From positions 1-54,616 of the forward strand of contig NZ_FCON02000047.1 of NCBI RefSeq assembly GCF_001544535.1: DNA of 54,616 nt, in the 5' to 3' direction. This document shows positions 34,391 through 42,675 of this stretch, in pieces; the first letter of the stretch is position 1, and each line of letters opens with the position of its first letter. The notes beneath the pieces are model-generated. The model made no database searches. It was not told where the DNA came from and was given only the letters and a program-made list of their open reading frames with translations. The stretch comes from Caballeronia choica (GTDB lineage Bacteria; Pseudomonadota; Gammaproteobacteria; Burkholderiales; Burkholderiaceae). The translations under genes and the position numbers were made by a program.

Positions 34391-35602
34391 TCAGAACTTG
34401 TGCCGAATGCCCACGCGCACCGTACTCTGACGATCGCTCGTCGACGGCGTGAGGTTGTTGATGGCGGCCACCGCTGTGGCGCCGGTCGAATCGGTTCCCG
34501 AAGCCTTCTGATAGACACCGATCAGATAAACGTCCGTGCGTTTGGACAGGTAATAATCCGCGCCGATCGCGCCCTGATAATACTTCGCGCCCGGGTTGAC
34601 GCCGGTGGACGAATCCACGTCGCTGCCCTTCGTGTAGTCAAATGTGGCTCCGAGTATCAATGCAGGTGTGAACTGATACTTGAAGTTGATTTCGGCGTTA
34701 TTGAAATTCGCGTTGCCGCGATAGCCACGCGGATTAGGTCCCGAAGCAACCGTGTCGCCGAGACCCTTGAACTGTACATTCGAATACGTCGCGCCGATCG
34801 TTGCTTGGCCAAACACGTAAGCCGCACCCGCCGCCATCACCTGGTAAGTGTGCGCCGATGCGAATCCGCTATAAACCGGCGACGAAATGAAGTTTGCGCT
34901 GGCCGTTGCCGCGGTGCTTGCTCCGTTGTCGCCGAAGAAGCCGACGTTCGGATTGCGCGCGTTCAGATAACCGACGCCTAGCGTGAGCGGACCGTTCGCA
35001 TACGCCGCGCCCAGCGACCAAAGCTGGTTGCGCGAGACGTCGCCCGCCACGCCGCCAAGGCTATACACGCCGCCGAAATTTAAGCCGTTATAGGGCTTGC
35101 TTGTGTACTTGATGGCGTTGTTCACGCGATACGCGTTGTTGAGGTTGTCCAGATCGCCCGGATGCGCACCAATGTAGCCGGCCCACTGCGTGCCCGACTC
35201 GAACGGACCGACATAGTCGACCACGGAATCGTATTGACGCCCGAGCAGCACGGAGCCATATCCGCTCGACAATCCCACGTAAGCCTGACGGCCGAACATC
35301 AGGCCTTGCGTACTGCCGCGATTCTTTTGTGCGAGCGAACCGTTGTTCGGGTCGAAGCCGTTCTCCAGCACGAACACCGCTGCCAGACCGCCGCCGAGAT
35401 CCTCCTTGCCGCGCAAGCCCCAGCGGCTCGCCTGGAGGACACCGCTCGACATGTTGTAGAGATTGTGGCCGCCGGCATTGGAGGTCCAGTTCAAGCCGTC
35501 GTCGACGATGCCATACAACGTGACCGCGCTCTGTGCCTGGGCTGTGCCTGCCACGGCCAACAGCGCGAGCGATGCGCTCAAGGTGAGTCTCATACGTGCC
35601 AT
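34391..35602 (-). CDS. Outer-membrane porin (Burkholderia OpcP/OmpC-like)
   Basis: About 400 residues. A signal peptide (LTLSASLALLAVAGTAQA) precedes the mature start QSAVTLYGIVDDGLNWTSNA, which is characteristic of betaproteobacterial general porins. Later SRWGLRGKEDLGGGLAAVF, VGLSSGYGSVLLGRQYDSVV and the C-terminal VRVGIRHKF with terminal Phe confirm it. Two ATGs compete: at 35602 AAGGAC abuts the codon, whereas at 35593 (MRLTL) it has a proper spacing, so 35593 may be the real start. It lies between catBAC and the iac locus and probably lets aromatic acids through the outer membrane. An AT-rich stretch upstream carries the loose iac operator copy. Confidence 0.93.
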   Translation of the reverse strand: MARMRLTLSASLALLAVAGTAQAQSAVTLYGIVDDGLNWTSNAGGHNLYNMSSGVLQASRWGLRGKEDLGGGLAAVFVLENGFDPNNGSLAQKNRGSTQGLMFGRQAYVGLSSGYGSVLLGRQYDSVVDYVGPFESGTQWAGYIGAHPGDLDNLNNAYRVNNAIKYTSKPYNGLNFGGVYSLGGVAGDVSRNQLWSLGAAYANGPLTLGVGYLNARNPNVGFFGDNGASTAATASANFISSPVYSGFASAHTYQVMAAGAAYVFGQATIGATYSNVQFKGLGDTVASGPNPRGYRGNANFNNAEINFKYQFTPALILGATFDYTKGSDVDSSTGVNPGAKYYQGAIGADYYLSKRTDVYLIGVYQKASGTDSTGATAVAAINNLTPSTSDRQSTVRVGIRHKF

Positions 35603-35940
35603 GTCCTTCTACCGAGTCCTTCGTTGAAGTGACGCAATGAAAGACCATTGCGGGGATGAAAGCTCTTTGCACCGAAGTCTGCGATCCCATATTGAACGCG
35701 GCAAATCAGCCAAAAGCGTATCCATCGATAAGCGCCGCTGATGCGACGTCCAACGCAGGTACTCATGTAGGGGTTAACGCGCGCGGCCCATGCACGAGAT
35801 TCATATCGCGGATTTTTGGCTCGAATTTGACTGGCGTCGGCGTGGATCATATCGTTCGGCCATGTCGTGTCGATGTGATTCGCCCCGCTCCTCCAGGCTC
35901 GTCGTGAAGCGGGAACCCAAACTTTGCGCTCCCCAATTCC
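35603..35940. promoter_or_regulatory. Divergent region porin / iac transporter, loose iac operator copy
   Basis: 338 bases without a gene. TTTTTGGCTCGAATTTGAC at 35813-35831 resembles the 17-base motif found upstream of iacC, iacF and the second transporter, with two extra bases in the middle. It lies 110 bases before the transporter-iacA-iacG operon. Its role as an iac operator is inferred from the repeats. Confidence 0.45.
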
Positions 35941-37296
35941 ATGAATCCTGACGCCTTGAATTCCGATCTGAGCATGCCGCTCGTGTCACAACGATCCGTT
36001 CCTTCCACGAGCAATGTACGGCGCGCGGTCACCACTGCCGTGCTCGGGCAGATACTCGAGTGGTATGACTTTTTTCTTTATGGAACCGCCGCTGCGCTCG
36101 TATTCGGCAAGCTGTTCTTTCCTGTCGGGAGCGATCCGCTGACCGGAACCATCGCCGCGTTCGGCGGGTTCACCGTAGGGTTCATCGCCCGGCCGATCGG
36201 CGGTGTTCTGTGCGGGCATATCGGCGACCGATACGGGCGCAAGGTCGTGATGATGCTCACGCTCCTCACGATGGGCACTGCCACCGCGCTGATGGGCGTG
36301 CTACCCACGTATCAGCAGATCGGGATCGCAGCGCCCGTCCTGCTGGTGTTGCTGCGCGTCCTTCAGGGACTTGCCGCGGGCGGCGAATGGAGCGGCAGCA
36401 TCCTGCTCATTCATGAAAATGCGCCCCGATCGAAACGCGGCGCGCTCACCGCGTGGAGTCCATGCGGCGCAGCGCTCGGTTTTGTGCTTTCGACAGGCGC
36501 GTTTCTGCTGGTTCAGAATCTTTCGTCCGTTGACTTCTTGAGCTGGGGCTGGCGCGTTCCGTTCCTCTGCAGCGTCGCACTGGTCGCGCTCGGATTGTGG
36601 ATGCGCCGTTCGGTGGGCGAAAGCACCGCATTCGCTGAAGTGAAGGCGACGCGCCATGAAAGCCGCATGCCGGTTATCGAAGTATTGCGGCAATGCCCCC
36701 GTGAAGTCGCGACCATCTTTGGCCTGCGTTTCGGCGAAGGCGGCGCGTCGTACCTCTTCTTCGCGTTCTCGATCGCATACGGCCAGTTTCTCGGCATCAA
36801 ATCGAGCTGGATACTCAGTGGACTCACGCTTTCGATGCTGCTGATGATCCCGGTCTCTTTGCTCTTCGGTTACCTGACGGACAAGGTAGGACGCAAGCCC
36901 GTCTACCTGGCCGGCGCGATCGCGATGGTGCTCGTCGCATGGCCTTACTTTGCGCTTATCGGCTCCGGCGAATACTGGAAGATCGTCGCCGCGCTCGTGC
37001 TCGCCAACAGCATCACGCTCGGCATTCTCGAAGGCGCGCAACCTGCCTTCATCAGCGAGATGCTGCCGGTGCATCTGCGCTTCTCGGGACTCGGCGTCGG
37101 GCGGGAGATTTCATCGGTGCTGGGCGGCGGCCTCTCGCCGATGATCGCCACCGCGCTGCTCGCGCATTATCGCAGTGCCGTTCCGGTGGCGCTGTATCTG
37201 GGCGCGCTCGGCCTCATCACCGTCGTCGCCACGCTGCTCGCCCGCGAGACGTATCCGAAATCGATGCGTCTCGAAGATCGCCAGGCTTCCAAATGA
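35941..37296 (+). CDS. MHS-family transporter heading the iacA-iacG operon
   Basis: 451 residues with QILEWYDFFLYGTAAALVFG in helix 1, GHIGDRYGRKVVMML in loop 2-3, LRVLQGLAAGGEWSGSILL in helix 4 and a second-half loop LTDKVGRKPVYL, the MHS pattern. It is followed after 38 bases by iacA, iacG and an EthD-like gene. A major-facilitator gene was reported to help remove dioxindole-3-acetate in the iac locus of Paraburkholderia phytofirmans PsJN, and this or the transporter at 40878 is the counterpart. It probably carries indole-3-acetate or an intermediate. No strong Shine-Dalgarno is seen before the ATG. Confidence 0.9.
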   Translation: MNPDALNSDLSMPLVSQRSVPSTSNVRRAVTTAVLGQILEWYDFFLYGTAAALVFGKLFFPVGSDPLTGTIAAFGGFTVGFIARPIGGVLCGHIGDRYGRKVVMMLTLLTMGTATALMGVLPTYQQIGIAAPVLLVLLRVLQGLAAGGEWSGSILLIHENAPRSKRGALTAWSPCGAALGFVLSTGAFLLVQNLSSVDFLSWGWRVPFLCSVALVALGLWMRRSVGESTAFAEVKATRHESRMPVIEVLRQCPREVATIFGLRFGEGGASYLFFAFSIAYGQFLGIKSSWILSGLTLSMLLMIPVSLLFGYLTDKVGRKPVYLAGAIAMVLVAWPYFALIGSGEYWKIVAALVLANSITLGILEGAQPAFISEMLPVHLRFSGLGVGREISSVLGGGLSPMIATALLAHYRSAVPVALYLGALGLITVVATLLARETYPKSMRLEDRQASK

Positions 37297-37334
37297 CATC
37301 GCCCACTCCCATTCACCAACAAGAGGTAACGCGC

Positions 37335-38552
37335 ATGAACGCCGTTCATACCGCAAGCGCCGGCGCTTGCGCCGCCAACGCACGAATCATCGATATCCAG
37401 GACGACTATCCCGAGTACGCGGGCCCGCTCTCTCTGGACGAACTCGTCGTCGAAGTCGAGCGTCGCCGCGACGAATTCGATCGACTCTCGCACGTGCCGC
37501 GTGACATGGTCGCGAAGATGAAGCGGGCGGGGATTTTTCGCGCGAGCACGCCGAAGCGTTTTGGTGGCGATGCCCTGCCGCCGCCGCGCTTTCTGGAAAT
37601 GCTCGAACGTATCGCGATCGCCGATGGCTCGGCCGCATGGGTCGCCGCATTCGGTTCCGCGAACACGTATCTCGCCTCGCTGCCGGTCGAAACCCAGGCG
37701 CGCATCTATGCATCCGGGCCGGACCAGGTCTTCTCAGGCGGCCTGTATCCGCTGCAAAAAGCGGAGCGTGCGTCCGGCGGATTCCTGGTCTCCGGGCAAT
37801 GGCGCTTTGCCAGCGGCTGCAAAGGCGCGGACTGGATCGGCGTGGGCATCGGCGGAGCGCCGGGCAACGCCGGCGATTCAAATGCGGGTAAGCCATTCAC
37901 CGCAGTCTTTCCCGCGAGCGAAGTGGAGATCGTCGACAACTGGAACGTGGTTGGCATGCAGGGCACGGGCAGCCACGATCTGCGCCTCGCGAACAAGTTC
38001 GTCGACGAGCAATGGACGTTCGTCCGGGGCGGTGCGCCGTTGATCGATGAGCCGCTCTATCGCTATCCCGCCGTCGCCTACCAGGCGCAGGTGCATGCAG
38101 CGGTGAACATCGGCCTCGCGCGTGCGGCGCTCAACCTGCTTACCGGCATGTCCGGCGTAACCAAAACCACAACGGGCGCGCCGCGTCTCGCCGACCGGGC
38201 GTACTACCGCGCCGGCCTCGCGCAAGCCGAAGCGAATCTGCGCAGCGCGCGGGCGTTCTTCTTCGAATCCGCGGAAACGTCGTGGCGCACGGTGCTGAAT
38301 GGAGATCCCGTCATGCCCGACGAAGCCAATCTCCTTCGTCTCTCCGCCACGCATGCCGCGCACACATGCGCCGAGGTCGTCATGCAAGCGTACAAGATGG
38401 CGGGCATCGGCGCCATCTATCGCGAGAGCCGCATGCAACGGCTCGTGCGTGATTCGATCGTCGTCACGCAGCATGCGTTTCTCGGCGAAGGCACGTATGA
38501 CGCTTCGGGCGCACTATTCGTCGGCATTGCGCCGGTGACGCCCTATCCCTGA
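37335..38552 (+). CDS. iacA: IacA-type flavin-dependent monooxygenase (acyl-CoA dehydrogenase fold)
   Basis: 405 residues from ATG 37335, preceded by AAGAGGTAAC. The fold is that of group D two-component flavin monooxygenases, as in HpaB/DszC relatives. The N-terminal helical part (FDRLSHVPRDMVAKMKRAGI, then FRASTPKRFGG), the middle beta domain (SGQWRFASGCKGADWIGVGI) and the C-terminal four-helix bundle ending VTQHAFLGEGTYDASGALF are complete. IacA attacks the indole ring of indole-3-acetate using reduced flavin from its partner IacG, encoded 19 bases downstream. A fragment of a second iacA lies at 47441-47859. Assignment rests on the company it keeps (iacBCDEFGHI all present). Confidence 0.88.
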   Translation: MNAVHTASAGACAANARIIDIQDDYPEYAGPLSLDELVVEVERRRDEFDRLSHVPRDMVAKMKRAGIFRASTPKRFGGDALPPPRFLEMLERIAIADGSAAWVAAFGSANTYLASLPVETQARIYASGPDQVFSGGLYPLQKAERASGGFLVSGQWRFASGCKGADWIGVGIGGAPGNAGDSNAGKPFTAVFPASEVEIVDNWNVVGMQGTGSHDLRLANKFVDEQWTFVRGGAPLIDEPLYRYPAVAYQAQVHAAVNIGLARAALNLLTGMSGVTKTTTGAPRLADRAYYRAGLAQAEANLRSARAFFFESAETSWRTVLNGDPVMPDEANLLRLSATHAAHTCAEVVMQAYKMAGIGAIYRESRMQRLVRDSIVVTQHAFLGEGTYDASGALFVGIAPVTPYP

Positions 38553-38571
38553 TCGACTAGGAGCAACTGTC

Positions 38572-39075
38572 ATGAACCGCGACGACACACGCACGCAGTT
38601 TCGAAACGCAATGGCATCTCTCGGGGCGGCTGTCAATGTAATCACGACGGACGGCTCGCACGGCCGCTGCGGCATCACGGCGAGCGCGGTCTGCTCCGTG
38701 ACCGATACGCCGCCGACCATGCTCGTGTGCATCAATCAATCGAGCTATGTGCACGATGTACTGCACGGCAACGGGCATGTCTGCATCAACGTGCTCGGTG
38801 CGCGCTCTCAGGAACTGGCGCGCGTGTTTGCTGGCATGACCGGCTGCTCGATGGAAGAGCGGTTCGACGGAAGCGCGTGGCAAAGCGGCCAGCTCGGCGT
38901 TCCCGTCCTCGACGACGCAATAACAAGTCTCGAAGGCAGCATCGTCGACAGCAAGACTGTCGGATCTCACTCGGTAATTTTCGTGCAGATCGAAAGCATC
39001 GCGACGCGCGATGACGGCGATGGACTCGTCTACTTCGGCAGACAGTTTCATCAACTCGCTCGCGAGGCCGCCTGA
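38572..39075 (+). CDS. iacG: IacG-type flavin reductase
   Basis: 167 residues, the size of HpaC-like NAD(P)H:flavin reductases that feed FADH2/FMNH2 to two-component monooxygenases. FRNAMASLGAAVNVITTDGS at the N-terminus, GITASAVCSVTDTPPTMLVC (flavin-binding), VCINVLGARSQELARVFAG and SHSVIFVQIESI are characteristic. GGAGCAAC lies before the ATG. It sits between iacA and an EthD-like gene whose start is two bases after this stop, so the three are translated together. Confidence 0.9.
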   Translation: MNRDDTRTQFRNAMASLGAAVNVITTDGSHGRCGITASAVCSVTDTPPTMLVCINQSSYVHDVLHGNGHVCINVLGARSQELARVFAGMTGCSMEERFDGSAWQSGQLGVPVLDDAITSLEGSIVDSKTVGSHSVIFVQIESIATRDDGDGLVYFGRQFHQLAREAA

Positions 39076-39077
39076 TC

Positions 39078-39779
39078 ATGCAAGCTTGTCTCTTTCTCTT
39101 CGGCGAGCGCGACGCCGCGGCCTTGTTCGACATGTCCGCATTGCAGGAGGATGCGGCTCGAATCAACGGCCTGCGTCGGCTGATCGTGCATGAGCCGATC
39201 GCCGGCGAGGTCGATCCGCGTATCGCGCAGAAACAAGATGCGCCGTCGTACGTACTGCAATGGTACTTCGAAGAACTCGCGCCGCTTGAGGCCGCACTCG
39301 AAGCCGATGGTGCGATACACCGTGCGTTGCATTCTGCGGCGCACGAGGCACTGAGCGCGTCATCCTTCACGCAACAGATCATGGCCGTGCGCACGCTGGC
39401 GCCGCCGCACGCCGCCCCGAATCGCGAGCACATCAAACGCTGCACATACCTCGTCGCTTACGAAGGCCCTGCCGATGACTTCAATGCGTGGCTCGCGCAT
39501 TATCTGCGGCATCATCCGCCGCTTATGCTGCAATTGCCCGGGTTGCGCGAACTGGAAATCTACACGCACATCGACAGCACGAGCGGCTTGCCGTTCGGGC
39601 AAGCATTAGCCATGCAGCGCAACAAAGTCGTTTTCGACGACTTCAGCGCGCTTGCCGACGCACTCGCTTCCCCCGTGCGGGATGCGATGCGGCGCGACTT
39701 TCACGCGCTACCGCCCCACGGCGGTGCAACTCCGCATTATGCAATGCGCAGCACATACGTTAATCTCGCGACATACTGA
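39078..39779 (+). CDS. EthD-like protein in the iacA-iacG operon
   Basis: 233 residues with two repeats of a ferredoxin-like pattern: first RINGLRRLIVHEPIAGEVDP, second DDFNAWLAHYLRHHPPLMLQ then LPGLRELEIYTHIDS and LAMQRNKVVFDDFSALADAL. This fits the dimeric alpha-beta barrel (EthD) fold. Its frameshifted paralogue lies at 24237-24928 beside the amidohydrolases. It starts two bases after iacG. EthD proteins are accessory or enzymatic parts of catabolic oxygenase systems, and I know of no defined role for this group in auxin degradation. It may act on an unstable oxidised indole intermediate; that is speculation. Confidence 0.75.
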   Translation: MQACLFLFGERDAAALFDMSALQEDAARINGLRRLIVHEPIAGEVDPRIAQKQDAPSYVLQWYFEELAPLEAALEADGAIHRALHSAAHEALSASSFTQQIMAVRTLAPPHAAPNREHIKRCTYLVAYEGPADDFNAWLAHYLRHHPPLMLQLPGLRELEIYTHIDSTSGLPFGQALAMQRNKVVFDDFSALADALASPVRDAMRRDFHALPPHGGATPHYAMRSTYVNLATY

Positions 39780-39827
39780 CCGGCCGTCGCGCGTGACGCG
39801 ATGTGCCTTCGTTCGCGAGAGAAGCGC

Positions 39828-40745
39828 ATGAACAAGCCGAATCTCGGCATCGCCGATCTGAACCTGCTGCGCGTGTTCCTTGCCATCTGGGACCTGCGCA
39901 GCCTCACCGCCGCCGGGGATCGTCTGGGTCTCACGCAGCCCGCGGTGAGCCACGCGCTTCGCCGCTTGCGCAATCTCTTCGAAGACCCGTTGTTCGTGCG
40001 CACGCCAAACGGCATGGTGCCGACCGATGCCGCGTTTCGTCTCTATCCGCCACTCGCCCAAGCCTTTGCGATTATCAACGAAGCGATGCAGCAACTCGCG
40101 AAGTTCGATCCGGCGACCGCTCAGCGCGTATTTCGCGTATCGATGTCGGACATGTCGGAGTTCTACTTCCTGCCCCCGCTCATCGCGCTGCTCGATCGCG
40201 AGGCGCGCGGCATTCGCATCGACATAGCAAATGTTCCAATCGAATCGGTGAGCGCGGCCATGCGCACCGGTGAGATCGATCTCGCGCTCGGCTATGTTCC
40301 CGGTCTCGACGCCGGCTGCGTGAGCCAGACGCTCTTCCTCGATGAGCACGTGTGCGTGGTGCGCGCGGGTCATCCGCTGCGCAAGGCAAAACCGAGCCGC
40401 GAAGACCTCTCCGCGTTGCGCTATGTGTACGCGAGCACCAATGCAACTGGTCATCGTATGGTTGAACAGTGGCTCGACGAGCTCAACCTCAAGCGCGATG
40501 TCGTGCTCAGGCTGCCACATTTCGTCGTCGCGCCGGAAATCGTGCTGAACACCGATCTCGCCGTTATTTTCCCTAAGAGCATCGCGCGGCGCTTCAATCG
40601 CGGCAAGGCGTTTCGCATACTGCCGCTGCCGTTCGCGCTGCCGCCAATCGAAATTCAGCTGCACTCGCATACGCAATTCGCGGCGGACGCGGGCCTTGCC
40701 TGGCTGCGCGAAACCATCCACACGATGTTTCATCAACTCACCTAG
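39828..40745 (+). CDS. LysR-family regulator within the iac locus (first)
   Basis: 305 residues from ATG 39828, preceded by GAGAGAAG. It is a NahR/NodD-type LysR: LNLLRVFLAIWDLRSLTAAG, then RLGLTQPAVSHALRRLRNLF and DPLFVRTPNGMVPTDAAFRL, residues 8-65. The effector domain (FRVSMSDMSEFYFLPPLIAL) resembles regulators that respond to aromatic acids. It follows the EthD-like gene by 48 bases, so it may be co-transcribed with iacA-iacG. An iac locus LysR is known to respond to dioxindole-3-acetate in P. phytofirmans PsJN; either this or the regulator at 43646 could be its counterpart. Confidence 0.9.
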   Translation: MNKPNLGIADLNLLRVFLAIWDLRSLTAAGDRLGLTQPAVSHALRRLRNLFEDPLFVRTPNGMVPTDAAFRLYPPLAQAFAIINEAMQQLAKFDPATAQRVFRVSMSDMSEFYFLPPLIALLDREARGIRIDIANVPIESVSAAMRTGEIDLALGYVPGLDAGCVSQTLFLDEHVCVVRAGHPLRKAKPSREDLSALRYVYASTNATGHRMVEQWLDELNLKRDVVLRLPHFVVAPEIVLNTDLAVIFPKSIARRFNRGKAFRILPLPFALPPIEIQLHSHTQFAADAGLAWLRETIHTMFHQLT

Positions 40746-40755
40746 CGCATATTTG

Positions 40756-40793
40756 CCGCACTGATATCCGAAGGTCTTTTTGGCCAATTTGAC
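40756..40793 (+). promoter_or_regulatory. iac operator, copy upstream of transporter
   Basis: GCCGCACT at 40756-40763, then 14 bases (ending AAGGTC), then TTTTTGGCCAATTTGAC at 40777-40793. The copy before iacC has GCCGCACT, also 14 bases, then TTTTTAATCGATTTGAC, so both boxes and their spacing are conserved. This is the two-box layout of LysR recognition and activation sites. It lies 85 bases before the transporter start. Confidence 0.6.
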
Positions 40794-40877
40794 GCCGATA
40801 TCTGTCAACTCGACACTGCGTGACATGCAAAGCCTTCTGAAAGGCCGTATGCCCCATTTCTTCCAATGCGAGCAAAG

Positions 40878-42185
40878 ATGTCGACGGTTCAATCCTCCGC
40901 CAACGCCAGGCGCGCCACGGCGACCCCGGATCGCGCCCTCAGGCGTATCGTCGTGGCGTCTGTCGCGGGCAACGCGATGGAGTGGTACGACTTCTTCGTG
41001 TACGGCACGGCCGCCGCGCTCGTGTTCGGGCAGTTGTTTTTTCCCGCCAACGCGGACCCGCTGATCGGCACACTCGGCGCGTTCGCCGCGTTCGCGATGG
41101 GCTTTATCGCGCGGCCGCTCGGCGGCGTCGCATTCGGGCATATCGGCGACCGCTACGGGCGCCGCGCCTCGCTCGTGTGGACGCTGCTCATCATGGGCTT
41201 TGCGACGTTCGGCATCGGCCTGTTGCCGACCTATGACCGTGTCGGTCTGTGGGCGCCTGCCGCGCTGGTCGCATTGCGATTGCTGCAAGGCGTCGCATCC
41301 GGCGGCGAATGGGGCGGCGGCGTGCTGATGATCAGCGAAAGCGCACCGCCCGAGAAGCGCGGCTATTACGCGGCGTGGAGTCAACTGGGCGTGGGCGGCG
41401 GCTTCGTGCTTTCATCGGCCGCCTTTCTCGTTGTGCAGGCACTTCCGCACGATCAGTTCATTTCGTGGGGATGGCGTCTGCCGTTTCTCGCCAGCATCCT
41501 GATCTTCGCCATCGGCGTGTACATCCGCCGCAGCCTGCCCGAAAGCCGTGAGTTCGAGAGCGCGGAGAAAGCGGGGACCACCTCGCACATGCCGGTGCTC
41601 GAGGCAATCCGCCGGCATCCCAAAGAGATTCTGATGGCGATGGGCTTGCGTGTTGCGGAAAACGGCGGCGCCTACATCTTCCTCGCGTTCTCGCTCGTCT
41701 ACGGCAAGTTCGCAGGCGTTCCCAACTCGACGATGCTCATCGGCGTCATGCTCGGGATGGTGATCGAAATGGGGGCGATGCTCGCATGGGGCAAGCTCTC
41801 GGACCGCATCGGACGCAAGCCCGTCTACATGATCGGCGCGATCTCGCTCGCACTGATGGCGTTTCCCTTCTTCTGGCTGCTCGACACGCGTTCCACTCCG
41901 CTTGTGTGGCTCGCGCTCGTGCTCGGCACGGCCGTGTGTCACGGCGCGATGATCGGCACGCTGCCCGCCCTCGTCGGCGAGCTGTTCGACACCGAGGTGC
42001 GCTATTCCGGCGTCGCGCTCGGTCATGAAGTCGCGTCGATTTTCGCGGGCGGCCTGTCGCCTCTCATCGCTATAGCGCTGCTCTCGCGTTACCACGCTTA
42101 CTGGCCTGTCTCCGTGTTTCTGATCGCGCTCAGTCTGATCACCGTCGTAACGTTGAAATTTACGCACGAAACGCATAAGAAGTAA
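40878..42185 (+). CDS. MHS-family transporter in the iac locus (second)
   Basis: 435 residues from ATG 40878 (AGCAAAG before it is a weak ribosome site). AMEWYDFFVYGTAAALVFGQ in helix 1, GHIGDRYGRRASLVWTLLI in loop 2-3, LRLLQGVASGGEWGGGVLM in helix 4 and LSDRIGRKPVYMIG in the second half give an unambiguous MHS assignment. An iac-type operator precedes it, so it should be induced with the pathway. It is a sister of the transporter at 35941, and the pair may divide import of indole-3-acetate and handling of dioxindole-3-acetate, as a transporter of this superfamily does in P. phytofirmans PsJN. Substrate is inferred. Confidence 0.9.
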   Translation: MSTVQSSANARRATATPDRALRRIVVASVAGNAMEWYDFFVYGTAAALVFGQLFFPANADPLIGTLGAFAAFAMGFIARPLGGVAFGHIGDRYGRRASLVWTLLIMGFATFGIGLLPTYDRVGLWAPAALVALRLLQGVASGGEWGGGVLMISESAPPEKRGYYAAWSQLGVGGGFVLSSAAFLVVQALPHDQFISWGWRLPFLASILIFAIGVYIRRSLPESREFESAEKAGTTSHMPVLEAIRRHPKEILMAMGLRVAENGGAYIFLAFSLVYGKFAGVPNSTMLIGVMLGMVIEMGAMLAWGKLSDRIGRKPVYMIGAISLALMAFPFFWLLDTRSTPLVWLALVLGTAVCHGAMIGTLPALVGELFDTEVRYSGVALGHEVASIFAGGLSPLIAIALLSRYHAYWPVSVFLIALSLITVVTLKFTHETHKK

Positions 42186-42202
42186 CGCGGCCTCCCTTTC
42201 CC

Positions 42203-42582
42203 ACCGAACACGCATCGATCTGCATTCGCGTGGCTGGCGTACATCTTTTCCTTCCTCGATCGACAAGTGCTCGCGTTGATGATCGAGCCGATCAAGCGCG
42301 ACCTGCATCTCACCGATACGTGCTCCTGTCGAACTCATCGGGCTGGGCCTCGGCACGACGTCTTTCGCGCTCATCGCCGACAAAATGCTGGGCTCGCCGC
42401 TCGCGGTCGGGCCGTCGATGACGCTCATCGACGCCGTCGCGACCGCGCCCGCGGCAGCCCTGCTTTTACGTGGATGCAAACACTGCCGCGCGAGCCTCGA
42501 ACACGAGGCGCTTCAATCGAGCGGGACTGCAGAGGCATCGGGACATCGACGTGACAAGCGGCACAAAAATAAATCCGGCTGA
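42203..42582 (+). pseudogene. MFS transporter remnant with internal deletion
   Basis: The N-terminal part FAWLAYIFSFLDRQVLALMI, then EPIKRDLHLTDT, matches helix 1 and the following loop of spinster-like MFS permeases. It is joined out of frame to a C-terminal part, PVELIGLGLGTTSFALIADK then MLGSPLAVGPSMTLIDAVAT, which fits helices 11-12. Some 300 central residues are missing. It sits between two iac genes, so an extra transporter was once present here. Confidence 0.75.
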
Positions 42583-42594
42583 TGCATCTAAAGC

Positions 42595-42611
42595 TTTTTA
42601 ATCGATTTGTC
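42595..42611 (+). promoter_or_regulatory. iac operator, copy upstream of iacF
   Basis: TTTTTAATCGATTTGTC matches the iacC copy (TTTTTAATCGATTTGAC at 44610-44626) at 16 of 17 positions. It lies 64 bases before the iacF start, in the same orientation relative to its gene. The second box (GCCGCACT) is poorly preserved here. Confidence 0.6.
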
Positions 42612-42675
42612 TTATTCGTTTGACGGCGCTAACCTCGACACATCGTCCCCAAGACACATTCTAAGGCAATTGACC

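Noticed and set aside
39708-41384. 558-codon minus-strand frame spanning EthD, LysR and transporter genes
   Set aside because: It crosses several well-supported genes and an operator; composition is typical of antisense GC-rich sequence.
41412-42479. 355-codon minus-strand frame over the transporter and MFS remnant
   Set aside because: Charged low-complexity antisense product with no recognisable domain.
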